In this document: positions 36,477 through 44,536 of the stretch, piece after piece
How positions within the stretch are numbered: position 1 is the first letter of the stretch
Layout of the letters: every line of letters begins with the position of its first letter
Assembly: GCF_011605345.1 (NCBI RefSeq)
Contig: NZ_JAAOXM010000007.1
Coordinates: 1 to 64,000, forward strand
Direction of reading: 5' to 3'
From: Burkholderia sp. D-99
GTDB taxonomy: Bacteria; Pseudomonadota; Gammaproteobacteria; Burkholderiales; Burkholderiaceae
DNA: 64,000 nt
The notes under the pieces: model-generated
Databases searched by the model: none
What the model saw: the letters and a program-made list of their open reading frames with translations, nothing else
Told to the model about the DNA's origin: nothing
Position numbers and translations under genes: made by a program

Positions 36477-37736
36477 TCACGGGCGCGTCATCGAGCATGT
36501 CAACGGCATCTCCGTGCGCTGCGCCGGCACCGCCAGCACCGTCCGGAAGCCGTATCCCGACCCCTCGTTGTCGAAGCGCACGCCCGGCGTGCCGGCCTTG
36601 TCCATCTCCATCACGTAAAGGGGCTGGATCAACTGATGATCCTGCGCGCGCATTCGCGACGCATGGAAGCCGTCGTCGAACGACAGGCCTTCGAGCGCCC
36701 GTGCGACCGCGACGGGGTCGGCCGAACCCGCGCGGTTCATCGCGGCGGCCAGCATCTCGATCATCAGGCTCATCCGCCGCACCGGATAGTCGTCCTGGGC
36801 AGCTGGAAAACGGTTCCGGAACGCGCGGTAGAACGCATCGGATTTCACGCCGCCCGCGTTCGGGTGCCAGTCCGCCACGGCCACGACCCGCCCCACGCCG
36901 GCGTCGCCGAGTGCGGCCGGCGCGCCGAGGCTGTTGCCATAGAACGTATAGAACTTCGCATTCAGCCCCTGCTCGCGCGCCGCCTTCACGAGCAGCGTGA
37001 GGTCGTTGCCCCAGTTGCCGGTCACGACGGCGTCGGCGCCGCTCGCGCGAATCTTCGCGATGTACGGCGAGAAATCCTTGATCCGGCCGATCGGGTGGAA
37101 TTCATCACCGGCGATCGTCACGTCCGGGCGCCGCGCGGCCAGCGCCTGCCGTGCGAGCGTACTGACGTCGTGGCCGAAGCTGTAGTCCTGGTTCAGGAGG
37201 TAGACCTTGCGCAGCGCGCGGTCGCGCGCCATCACGTCCGCGAGCGCGGCCATCCGCATACCCGCATGCGCATCGAAGCGGAAATGCCAGAAACTGCAGC
37301 GCGCGCCGGTCAGCGCCGGATCGTCGGCCGAATAGTTGAGGAACAGCATCCGGTTGTCCGGATCGCGCGCATTCAGCTTGTCGAGCGCCGCGACGAGCGC
37401 GGCCGCCACGGCCGAGCTGTTGCCCTGCGCGACGAAGCCGATATGCCGGTCGGCGGCCGCGCGCAACTGCACGAGCGCCTCCTCCGGGCTGCCCTTGCTG
37501 TCGAGCACGACGAGTTCGAGCGGATGCGCGCCGTCGCGCAGCTTCACGCCGCCCGCGGCGTTGACCTGCTCGACGCCGAAGCGCAGGTTGCGCTCGACCG
37601 CCGCGCCCGCATTCGCGAACGGGCCAGACATCCCTTCGATCAGCGCGACCCGCACCGGCTCGCCGCCGGCAAATGCCGACGACGCCAGCATCCACCCCGC
37701 GCTCAACACGAGCGCGCATCGCTTCCACCCCTGCAT
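36477..37736 (-). CDS. ABC transporter periplasmic binding protein, branched-chain amino acid type
   Basis: A 419-residue periplasmic binding protein. The N-terminus is a Sec signal peptide (MQGWKRCALVLSAGWMLASS, cleavage near AFA-G). The mature part has two Venus-flytrap lobes of the LivJ type: VRVALIEGMSGPFANAG, LNQDYSFGHDVSTLA, IRASGADAVVTGNWGNDLTLL. It likely captures an amino acid, amide or similar compound. No permease or ATPase genes are adjacent, so the transport partner is elsewhere or it acts as a sensor. The ATG at 37736 is set by the signal peptide. Confidence 0.88.
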   Translation of the reverse strand: MQGWKRCALVLSAGWMLASSAFAGGEPVRVALIEGMSGPFANAGAAVERNLRFGVEQVNAAGGVKLRDGAHPLELVVLDSKGSPEEALVQLRAAADRHIGFVAQGNSSAVAAALVAALDKLNARDPDNRMLFLNYSADDPALTGARCSFWHFRFDAHAGMRMAALADVMARDRALRKVYLLNQDYSFGHDVSTLARQALAARRPDVTIAGDEFHPIGRIKDFSPYIAKIRASGADAVVTGNWGNDLTLLVKAAREQGLNAKFYTFYGNSLGAPAALGDAGVGRVVAVADWHPNAGGVKSDAFYRAFRNRFPAAQDDYPVRRMSLMIEMLAAAMNRAGSADPVAVARALEGLSFDDGFHASRMRAQDHQLIQPLYVMEMDKAGTPGVRFDNEGSGYGFRTVLAVPAQRTEMPLTCSMTRP

Positions 37737-37905
37737 CGGCCACCTGCCCTTCAATCTGCCCGAGAAGCGCGGATCATAGGCCGGCGCCCCTGCCGCCCGC
37801 AAGCGCAACCGCACCGGCGATCCGCACCGATTTATTTCAAGCGATGCGCGGCCGCCCTCCGTCCGTGATAAAACGGGAATTGTTTCCGTGTTCTGGAGAA
37901 TCCCC

Positions 37906-38418
37906 ATGCGCATTCGCATTTCCGCGCGCCTGCCGGTGCTGCTTGCCGGCGCCGCCGCGCTGCTGGCCGGTTGCGCGCAACCGTGGCAGCAATACCAGGC
38001 CGGCCAGGACGAGTCGGCGATCGTCGCACGCATGGGACCGCCGCGCGAGATCTACGACCTGCCCGGCGGCGGCAAGCGCCTGATGTGGCCGACCCAGCCG
38101 ATGGGCGAGATCACCGTCGCGGCCGACGTCGACGCGGCCCACAAGATCGTCAACGTGCGTCAGGTCCTGCAACCGAGCGAGTTCTATCGCGCGGAGATCG
38201 GCAAATGGACGAAGACCGACGTCCTCGTCAACTTCGGACGCCCCGTCGAGACGTCCTACTTCCCGCTGATGAAGCGCGAGGTGTGGACCTACCGGTATCT
38301 CGAGGACAACGTCTGGTACATGATGTACAGCTTCTACTTCGATCCGCAGGGCATTCTGCGCATCACGCAGAAAACGCCCGACCCGCTGCACGATCCCGAT
38401 CGCCGCAACCTGTTCTGA
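37906..38418 (+). CDS. Outer-membrane lipoprotein, BamE/SmpA-like
   Basis: A 170-residue lipoprotein. The signal peptide ends in the lipobox LLAGC, so Cys is acylated. The mature part starts with a Gln-rich linker and has two repeats of a beta-alpha fold of the BamE/SmpA type (ESAIVARMGPPREIYDLPGGGKRLMW and KTDVLVNFGRPVETSYFPLMKREVWTYR in part). The family includes the BamE subunit of the outer-membrane assembly machine, but this may be a paralogue. GGAGA precedes the ATG. A strong stem-loop terminates the gene. Confidence 0.82.
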   Translation: MRIRISARLPVLLAGAAALLAGCAQPWQQYQAGQDESAIVARMGPPREIYDLPGGGKRLMWPTQPMGEITVAADVDAAHKIVNVRQVLQPSEFYRAEIGKWTKTDVLVNFGRPVETSYFPLMKREVWTYRYLEDNVWYMMYSFYFDPQGILRITQKTPDPLHDPDRRNLF

Positions 38419-38447
38419 CCGATTACGCATTTACGCGCAATTTTCAC

Positions 38448-38491
38448 AATGGCCATTCACGAATCACCGCGTGAATGGCCATTTCATTTTT
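38448..38491 (+). terminator. Intrinsic terminator after the lipoprotein gene
   Basis: AATGGCCATTCACG / CGTGAATGGCCATT form a perfect 14-bp stem (38448-38461 with 38470-38483), followed by TCATTTTT. It is 30 bp behind the stop codon. Confidence 0.9.
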
Positions 38492-38608
38492 CCGTCTTCC
38501 TATTAATTCGGCAAATGCGACGGAAATCTTTTCCGATCGATGACATTCCGGTGGCAATCCGCTGACATCCCCGTCATACGGGCCTTCGCGTGGAAACAGG
38601 CACGCGCG

Positions 38609-38645
38609 GTGCATGTCATGCAGTGGATTGGTGCATGCAATGCAC
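38609..38645. promoter_or_regulatory. Two tandem dyads GTGCAT-N3-ATGCA(C/G)
   Basis: GTGCAT-GTC-ATGCAG (38609-38623) and the perfect dyad GTGCAT-GCA-ATGCAC (38631-38645) are 22 bp apart, two helical turns. Each fits the T-N11-A pattern of LysR-type regulator sites. They lie ~155-190 bp upstream of the carbonic anhydrase start. Confidence 0.55.
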
Positions 38646-38659
38646 TACGCCAAACCAAT

Positions 38660-38678
38660 TTGAAACAAATTGTTTCAA
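38660..38678. promoter_or_regulatory. Perfect 19-bp palindromic operator candidate
   Basis: TTGAAACAAATTGTTTCAA is symmetric with 9-bp arms around one central base, in a size and form typical of MarR or TetR family operators. It lies ~120 bp upstream of the carbonic anhydrase ATG, 15 bp after the tandem dyads. A short TAGGG-N5-CCCTA repeat follows at ~38693-38707. Confidence 0.6.
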
Positions 38679-38799
38679 CACCCCCGAAGCGCTAGGGCAT
38701 ACCCCTAATATCAGTCGAAATTCAACCTTTCAATTTAGAAAGAATACGATTGCGTCATTACCGCCGATATCCATTTGCCTTTATCACAAAGGAGTCCTC

Positions 38800-39441
38800 A
38801 TGAATCGCCCCAAGAGCATGCTGGTTGCCAACATCGCCTGGGCCCGCGAAACGCGTGAACACACGCCCGGCTTCTTCGACGCGCTCGCACGCGGCCAGAA
38901 TCCGCGTGTGCTGTGGATCGGCTGCGCCGACAGCCGCGTGCCGGCCGAAACCATCACGCACTGCGCACCCGGCGAGTTGTTCGTCCATCGCAACATCGCG
39001 AACCTGTTCCATCCCGACGACGACAACTCCGCCAGCGTGCTCGAGTACGCGGTGCGTGTGCTGCAGGTCGACCACGTGATCGTGTGCGGGCATTACGGGT
39101 GCGGCGGCGTACGCGCGTCGCTGCTGCCGCCGCCGACCGACCTGCCGCACGTCGCACGCCGCATCGCGCCGCTGTGCGCGCTCGCGCGGCGCCATCGCGA
39201 CGCGCTGGACGGGCTCGACGACACGGCCGCCGCCGACCGCCTCGCCGAACTCAACGTGCTCGAACAGGTACGACTGCTGCGCGCGTCCCCGATCGTGCGG
39301 GGCCGCGAACGGCCGCCGCTCGTGCACGGCTGGATCTTTTCGCTCGCCGACGGCCGCCTGCAGGAACTCGATTCCGGCTACACCACGCCGCCCGTCGACG
39401 TCGAACCGGCGCAGGCCGCGACGGCCGACGCGCTCGGCTGA
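38800..39441 (+). CDS. Beta-class carbonic anhydrase
   Basis: A 213-residue zinc enzyme that interconverts CO2 and bicarbonate. Zinc ligands and the Asp-Arg dyad are all visible: C42, D44 and R46 in WIGCADSRVP, and H98 and C101 in VCGHYGCGGVRA. It has no signal peptide and acts in the cytoplasm. AAAGGAG precedes the ATG at 38800. It is 38 bp ahead of a SulP-type transporter gene, a pairing seen in other bacteria and consistent with bicarbonate supply. The long upstream region carries three symmetric elements. Confidence 0.93.
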   Translation: MNRPKSMLVANIAWARETREHTPGFFDALARGQNPRVLWIGCADSRVPAETITHCAPGELFVHRNIANLFHPDDDNSASVLEYAVRVLQVDHVIVCGHYGCGGVRASLLPPPTDLPHVARRIAPLCALARRHRDALDGLDDTAAADRLAELNVLEQVRLLRASPIVRGRERPPLVHGWIFSLADGRLQELDSGYTTPPVDVEPAQAATADALG

Positions 39442-39479
39442 CCCACCCCGCCCCCAAAGCCAATGAAATCGCCCCAACC

Positions 39480-41030
39480 ATGAAACTGAACGAGCGCCTG
39501 TCCACCCTGCCGCGCGACATCGTCGCCGGCGTCGTCGTTTTCCTCGTCGCGCTGCCGCTGTGTCTCGGTATCGCCAATGCATCCGGCGTCGAACCGTTTG
39601 CCGGGCTCGTGTCCGGCATCGTCGGCGGCATCGTCGTCGCGCTGCTGAGCGGGTCGTCGCTGTCCGTCAGCGGGCCGGCCGCCGGCCTCGTCGTGATCGT
39701 CGTCGAAGGAATCGCACAACTCGGCAGCTTCTCCGCGTTCCTGCTCGCGGTGCTGCTGTCCGGCGTGCTGCAGTTCGGGTTCGGCATGCTGCGCGCCGGC
39801 CGCTTCGCCGCCTACGTACCGTCGCCCGTCATCAAGGGCATGCTCGCCGCGATCGGCCTGCTGCTGGTCGTGAAGCAGATTCCGTTCGCGTTCGGTATCG
39901 GCGGCTCGGCCGCGCAATCGTTTGCGAACTGGCCGGGCCTGCCGGTTGCATGGGCCGCCACGGCCATCGCGCTTGCGTCGCTCGCGCTGCTGATCGCGTG
40001 GGACACGCCTGCACTGCGCCGCTTCGCGCTGGTGCGCTCGGTACCGGCGCCGCTCGCGGTCGTCGTGCTCGGGATCGGCGCGACGCTCGTGCTGGGCTTC
40101 GTCGCGCCGGCCGTTGCGCCGGGCGCCTCCCATCGGGTGACGCTGCCCGAGCTCGGATCGTTCGCGGCGTTTGCGGCATCGCTCAAGCATGCGGAACTCG
40201 GCCCGAACTTCGCGCAGCTCGTCAATCCGGACGTGTGGCGCGTCGCGATCACGCTCGCAGTCGTCGCGAGCCTCGAGACCCTGCTGAGCCTCGAAGCCGT
40301 CGAGCAGATCGATCCGAAGCGCCGGCCGACCCAGCCCGACCGCGAGCTCAAGGCCCAAGGCGTCGGCAATCTCGTCGCGGGTGCGTTCGGCGGGCTGCCG
40401 ATCACGTCGGTGATCGTGCGCAGCTCGGTGAACGTCAACGCGGGCGCGCAAAGCCGGATGTCGGCGATCGTGCACGGGATGCTGCTGCTCGCGAGCGTGT
40501 TCGCGCTCACCGGCCTGATCAACCTGATCCCGCTCGCGAGCCTGGCCGCGATCCTGATCCACACCGGCTTCAAGCTTGCGAAACCGGCGCTGTTCCGCTC
40601 GGTGATGAAACAGGGGCCGGCCGCGTTCGTGCCGTTCGCCGCGACGATCGCCGGCGTGCTCGCGGTCGACCTGCTGTTCGGCATCGCGCTCGGCCTCGCG
40701 TGCAGTGTGCTGGCAGTCGCCGTCGCGAACCTGAAAAGCCCTGTCACGCTCGCGCAGCACGACGACCACTACCTGCTGTCGTTCCGCAAGGACGTATCGT
40801 TTCTCGGCAAGGTGCAGGTCAAGCATCACCTGCGGCACATTCCGGACCGGGCCGCAGTGATCATCGACGCGACACGCGCCGACTACATCGATCACGACGT
40901 GCTCGAACTGCTCGACGCGTTCGTCACCGATGCGCCGCGGCGCGGAATCACGGTCGAGTTCCGCCGACGCAGCCCGGCGCCCCGCCCGGCCGGCCGACGC
41001 TGGATGTTCCGCGCGCCGGCCGCCGAGTGA
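39480..41030 (+). CDS. SulP family anion transporter (probable bicarbonate or sulfate transporter)
   Basis: A 516-residue inner-membrane transporter with about 12 membrane helices. SulP signatures include LPLCLGIANASGVEPFAGLVSG (key part GIANASGVEPFAGL), the motif SGPAAGLVVIVVEG, and GAFGGLPITSVIVRSSVNVNAGA (key part GGLPITSVIVRSSVNV). A C-terminal STAS-like region (residues ~430-500) has the pattern AAVIIDATRADYIDHDVLELLDAF. The carbonic anhydrase next door points to bicarbonate as substrate, but sulfate cannot be excluded. The start codon has only a weak Shine-Dalgarno and overlaps the stop of a 6-codon mini-ORF (39463-39483). Confidence 0.85.
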   Translation: MKLNERLSTLPRDIVAGVVVFLVALPLCLGIANASGVEPFAGLVSGIVGGIVVALLSGSSLSVSGPAAGLVVIVVEGIAQLGSFSAFLLAVLLSGVLQFGFGMLRAGRFAAYVPSPVIKGMLAAIGLLLVVKQIPFAFGIGGSAAQSFANWPGLPVAWAATAIALASLALLIAWDTPALRRFALVRSVPAPLAVVVLGIGATLVLGFVAPAVAPGASHRVTLPELGSFAAFAASLKHAELGPNFAQLVNPDVWRVAITLAVVASLETLLSLEAVEQIDPKRRPTQPDRELKAQGVGNLVAGAFGGLPITSVIVRSSVNVNAGAQSRMSAIVHGMLLLASVFALTGLINLIPLASLAAILIHTGFKLAKPALFRSVMKQGPAAFVPFAATIAGVLAVDLLFGIALGLACSVLAVAVANLKSPVTLAQHDDHYLLSFRKDVSFLGKVQVKHHLRHIPDRAAVIIDATRADYIDHDVLELLDAFVTDAPRRGITVEFRRRSPAPRPAGRRWMFRAPAAE

Positions 41031-41040
41031 GCGGCGCATG

Positions 41041-41077
41041 AAAAAACGCCCCGGCGGCAGGGCCGCACGGGGCGTTT
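41041..41077 (-). terminator. Intrinsic terminator of leuA
   Basis: AAACGCCCCG / CGGGGCGTTT form a perfect 10-bp stem (41044-41053 with 41068-41077), followed on the minus strand by a U6 run. It lies between leuA (minus) and the SulP gene (plus). Confidence 0.92.
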
Positions 41078-41099
41078 CGGTGATGCCAGCGCGCGGCGC

Positions 41100-42644
41100 T
41101 TATGAGCGCTGCGGGTTGAGCTTGTCGTCCTTCGAATGCAGCTTGTTCAGCGCGGAGATGTACGCCTTCGCGGACGCGGCGACGATGTCCGGATCGGTAC
41201 CGACACCGTTGACGATCCGCCCGCTCTTCGACAGCCGGACCGTCACTTCACCCTGCGCCTGCGTACCGGTCGTGATCGCGTTCACCGAGTACAGCAGCAG
41301 CTCGGAACCGCTGCCGACTTCGCTCTCGATCGCATTGAACGTCGCATCGACCGGACCGTTGCCGCGCGACTCCCCGGTCACTTCCTTGCCCTCGACCCCG
41401 AACACGACCTTCGCGTGCGGCTGCTCGCCCGTTTCCGAGTGCTGCGACAGCGACACGAACTTGTAATGCTCCTGCTCATGTGCGAGCGCCGATTCCTCGG
41501 ACACGATCGCGATGATGTCCTCGTCGAAGATCTCGGACTTGCGGTCGGCCAGATCCTTGAAACGCATGAACGCCGCGTTCAGTTCGCCTTCGCTGTCGAG
41601 CGACACGCCGAGTTCCTGCAGGCGCTGCTTGAACGCGTTGCGGCCCGACAGCTTGCCGAGCACGATCTTGTTCGCGGTCCAGCCCACGTCTTCCGCGCGC
41701 ATGATCTCGTAGGTGTCGCGCGCCTTCAGCACGCCGTCCTGGTGGATGCCCGACGCATGCGCGAACGCGTTCGCGCCGACCACCGCCTTGTTCGGCTGCA
41801 CGACGAAACCGGTGATCTGCGACACGAGCTTCGACGTCGGCACGATCTGCGTCGTGTCGATGCCGACGTCGAGGCCGAAATAGTCCTTGCGCGTCTTCAC
41901 GGCCATCACGATTTCCTCGAGCGACGTGTTGCCCGCGCGCTCGCCGAGACCGTTGATCGTGCATTCGATCTGACGCGCGCCGCCGATCTTCACGCCGGCG
42001 AGCGAGTTCGCGACGGCCATCCCGAGGTCGTTATGGCAGTGCACCGAGAAAATCGCCTTGTCCGAGTTCGGAATGCGTTCGCGCAGCGTCTTCACGAGGT
42101 TGCCGTAGAGCTCCGGCACGCCGTAGCCGACCGTGTCGGCGATGTTGATCGTCGTCGCGCCTTCCGCGATCACGGCTTCCAGCACGCGGCAGAGGAAATC
42201 CAGATCGGAGCGGCTGCCGTCTTCCGGCGAGAATTCGACGTTGTCGGTGAACTTGCGGGCGAAGCGCACCGCGAGGCGCGCCTGCTCGAACACCTGGTCG
42301 GGCGTCATCCGCAGCTTCTTTTCCATGTGCAGCGGCGACGTCGCGATGAACGTGTGGATCCGGAAGCTCTCGGCCGGCTTCAGCGCGTCGGCCGCGCGCT
42401 GGATGTCCTTGTCGTTGGCACGGGCCAGCGAGCAGATCGTGCTGTCCTTCACGAGACCGGCGATCGTGTGGATCGCGTCGAAATCGCCGTTCGAGCTGGC
42501 CGCGAAGCCGGCTTCGATCACGTCGACCTTCATCCGCTCGAGATGCTTCGCGATGCGGATTTTCTCTTCCTTCGTCATCGACGCGCCGGGCGATTGTTCG
42601 CCGTCACGCAACGTCGTATCGAAAATGATCAGCTTGTCTGTCAT
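41100..42644 (-). CDS. leuA: 2-isopropylmalate synthase
   Basis: A 514-residue enzyme that condenses acetyl-CoA with 2-ketoisovalerate, the first committed step of leucine synthesis. The HMGL-like catalytic barrel has TTLRDGEQSPGASM at its start and the metal-binding HxH in FSVHCHNDLGMAVANSLAG. The C-terminal LeuA allosteric domain (from residue ~390) mediates leucine feedback inhibition. GGAG lies six bases upstream of the ATG. It is a single-gene unit, with its own leader peptide and promoter, and its own terminator; the leuBCD genes are not in this window. Confidence 0.97.
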   Translation of the reverse strand: MTDKLIIFDTTLRDGEQSPGASMTKEEKIRIAKHLERMKVDVIEAGFAASSNGDFDAIHTIAGLVKDSTICSLARANDKDIQRAADALKPAESFRIHTFIATSPLHMEKKLRMTPDQVFEQARLAVRFARKFTDNVEFSPEDGSRSDLDFLCRVLEAVIAEGATTINIADTVGYGVPELYGNLVKTLRERIPNSDKAIFSVHCHNDLGMAVANSLAGVKIGGARQIECTINGLGERAGNTSLEEIVMAVKTRKDYFGLDVGIDTTQIVPTSKLVSQITGFVVQPNKAVVGANAFAHASGIHQDGVLKARDTYEIMRAEDVGWTANKIVLGKLSGRNAFKQRLQELGVSLDSEGELNAAFMRFKDLADRKSEIFDEDIIAIVSEESALAHEQEHYKFVSLSQHSETGEQPHAKVVFGVEGKEVTGESRGNGPVDATFNAIESEVGSGSELLLYSVNAITTGTQAQGEVTVRLSKSGRIVNGVGTDPDIVAASAKAYISALNKLHSKDDKLNPQRS

Positions 42645-42747
42645 GGGGGGCTCCAGGGCTCTTTATACGGAAGTCAAACGTAATGAGATCGCGCCACCGC
42701 TGGCGACGCTCAACAACAGACGAAGCTTGACGGGGGGGCGAGAACGG

Positions 42748-42828
42748 TCAGCGCGGCAGGCGCGCCAACGCTAGCGCGCGTAGCGGCGCACCGGCTAGAA
42801 GGAGGGAGAGGCGGGGAAATGCAGTCAT
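42748..42828 (-). CDS. Leucine-rich leader peptide of leuA (candidate leuL)
   Basis: A 26-codon mini-ORF, too short for routine gene calling, that starts at an ATG at 42828 and ends at TGA (42748-42750). Eight of 26 residues are Leu, including L7, L9-L10-L11, L16, L19, L21 and L24. Three of the Leu codons are CTA, a very rare codon in this GC-rich genome, and such codons are typical of attenuator leader peptides. The ATG lies 7 nt after a -10 box, so the message is probably leaderless. It ends 103 nt before leuA. No terminator hairpin with a U run is visible between them. Confidence 0.7.
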   Translation of the reverse strand: MTAFPRLSLLLAGAPLRALALARLPR

Positions 42829-42835
42829 GCCGAAG

Positions 42836-42864
42836 ACTATAGCGGCATTCCGTTAGGTGCGCAA
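42836..42864 (-). promoter_or_regulatory. leuA/leader peptide promoter
   Basis: Minus-strand -35 TTGCGC (42859-42864) and -10 TATAGT (42836-42841), spaced exactly 17 bp. The predicted start of transcription coincides with the A of the leader-peptide ATG at 42828. Confidence 0.7.
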
Positions 42865-42910
42865 TCGGACGGCACCCGGGGTTTCCGGCGGCCCGGGTCG
42901 AACCAGGGAC

Positions 42911-42941
42911 AAATGAAAACGGCGGCCCGAGGCCGCCGTTT
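42911..42941 (-). terminator. Intrinsic terminator of psd-pssA
   Basis: AAACGGCGGC / GCCGCCGTTT form a perfect 10-bp stem with a 5-nt loop (42917-42926 with 42932-42941). On the minus strand TTTTCATTT follows. It isolates the leuA promoter from upstream transcription. Confidence 0.9.
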
Positions 42942-42959
42942 CCAGGCATAAAACGCGCG

Positions 42960-43832
42960 TCAGTGGTCGCGCTGCGACGAGCGCGCCGGGTTCGCGCGCC
43001 CGCGGATGGCCATGTAGGCCCAGAACACGTAGCCGGACAGCCCGTACAGCACGAACAGGCAGAACAGCATCAGCGGTGGGTCGGACGACACGAGCACGAA
43101 CGCGACGACGACCAGCAGGATCGCCGCGAACGGCACGCGGTGCCGCACGTCGAGCGCCTTGCCGCTGTAGAACGGCGCGTTCGACACCATCGTCACGCCC
43201 GCGTAGATCGTCAGCACGAACGCGACCCACGGCAGCCAGCCGAGCTTCATCGGCACGCGGTTGTCGGTGGCGAGCCACACGAAGCCCGCGATCAGCGCGG
43301 CGGCGGCCGGGCTAGGCAGCCCCTGGAAGAAGCGCTTGTCGACGACGCCGATGTTCGTGTTGAAGCGCGCGAGGCGCAGCGCGGCGCCCGAGCAATAGAC
43401 GAACGCGGCGAGCCAGCCCCAGCGGCCGAGATCCTTCAGCACCCACTCGTACATCACGAGCGCGGGCGCGACGCCGAACGACACCATGTCCGACAGGCTG
43501 TCGAACTGCTCGCCGAAGGCGCTCTGCGTATGCGTCATGCGCGCGACGCGCCCGTCCATCCCGTCGAGCACCATCGCGACGAAAATCGCGATCGCGGCGA
43601 TCTCGAAGCGCACGTTCATCGCCTGCACGACCGCGAAGAAGCCGCAGAACAGCGCGGCGGTCGTGAACGCGTTAGGCAGCAGGTAGATGCCGCGCGTCTT
43701 CAGGAACCGCTGGCGCGCGGCGCGGCGGCTCTCGATGGGCACCGCATCCGGTGCCATCACCTTGTTGCGGCGGAACGGGCGTGGCGTCTGGCCGGCGCCG
43801 TTGCGCGGCCGACGCGATTTGAATGCGGCCAT
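42960..43832 (-). CDS. pssA: CDP-diacylglycerol--serine O-phosphatidyltransferase
   Basis: A 290-residue inner-membrane enzyme of the CDP-alcohol phosphatidyltransferase family. The signature D-G-x2-A-R-x8-G-x3-D-x3-D is complete, running from D93 to D115 in DGRVARM...GEQFDSLSD. It makes phosphatidylserine from CDP-diacylglycerol and serine. About eight membrane helices are predicted. The N-terminal ~45 residues are basic and soluble. It lies 15 bp behind psd, whose product decarboxylates its own product. Confidence 0.95.
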   Translation of the reverse strand: MAAFKSRRPRNGAGQTPRPFRRNKVMAPDAVPIESRRAARQRFLKTRGIYLLPNAFTTAALFCGFFAVVQAMNVRFEIAAIAIFVAMVLDGMDGRVARMTHTQSAFGEQFDSLSDMVSFGVAPALVMYEWVLKDLGRWGWLAAFVYCSGAALRLARFNTNIGVVDKRFFQGLPSPAAAALIAGFVWLATDNRVPMKLGWLPWVAFVLTIYAGVTMVSNAPFYSGKALDVRHRVPFAAILLVVVAFVLVSSDPPLMLFCLFVLYGLSGYVFWAYMAIRGRANPARSSQRDH

Positions 43833-43847
43833 CGTGCGCCTCGCCGC

Positions 43848-44492
43848 TTACTGTTCGAGTTCGGCGAGGATCGTCGACGACGCGTAGACTTTCTCGCCGA
43901 TCGACACCTTCGCGCGGCTGCCGAGCGGCAGGTACACGTCGACGCGCGAGCCGAAGCGGATGAAACCGTAGCGCTGGCCGCGCGACAGCGGTTCGCCGGC
44001 GCGCACGTAGCAGAGAATCCGACGGGCGACGAGGCCGGCGATCTGCACGGCGGTAACGGTCTTGCCGCTCGCCGTCTGGATCACGACCGCATTACGCTCG
44101 TTCTCGGTCGACGCCTTGTCGATCGCCGCGTTCAGGAACGCGCCCGGGAAATACTCGACCTTCGAGATCGCGCCATCGACCGGCGAACGCTGCGAATGGA
44201 CGTTGAAGACATTCATGAACACGCTGATCTTCAGCGCCTCGCGGTTCGCGTACGGGTCCTGCGCGGTCTCGACCGCGACGATGCGGCCGTCGGCCGGGCA
44301 CAGCACCGCGTTCGGCTGCGCCGGGATCGGACGCTGCGGATCACGGAAGAACTGGACGACGAAGACGAGCAGCAGCCAGAACGGCCACGCGAAGCCGAAG
44401 CCCCCGACGGCATGGATCAACAACGCGATGACGGCTGCAATCGCGATAAACGGCCAGCCTTCGCGCGCGATGATCGGATGAGGATAGTTCAT
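43848..44492 (-). CDS. psd: Phosphatidylserine decarboxylase
   Basis: A 214-residue enzyme of the short PSD type that converts phosphatidylserine to phosphatidylethanolamine. The self-cleavage site that generates the pyruvoyl group is G181-S182 in IRFGSRVDVYLPLG. Other family marks are FMNVFNVHSQRSPVDG and the N-terminal membrane anchor (residues ~13-45). It is directly upstream of pssA, giving a two-gene phosphatidylethanolamine unit. Confidence 0.95.
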   Translation of the reverse strand: MNYPHPIIAREGWPFIAIAAVIALLIHAVGGFGFAWPFWLLLVFVVQFFRDPQRPIPAQPNAVLCPADGRIVAVETAQDPYANREALKISVFMNVFNVHSQRSPVDGAISKVEYFPGAFLNAAIDKASTENERNAVVIQTASGKTVTAVQIAGLVARRILCYVRAGEPLSRGQRYGFIRFGSRVDVYLPLGSRAKVSIGEKVYASSTILAELEQ

Positions 44493-44536
44493 GGATTCGT
44501 TCTGTGTTCGGTGAATTGCAAAGCCCGTAGCATAAC

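Noticed and set aside
42645..42747. Intrinsic terminator between the leader peptide and leuA
   Set aside because: A GTCGCCA-GCGG-TGGCGCG type hairpin exists, but ATCTCATTACG follows instead of a U run, so classic termination is not supported.
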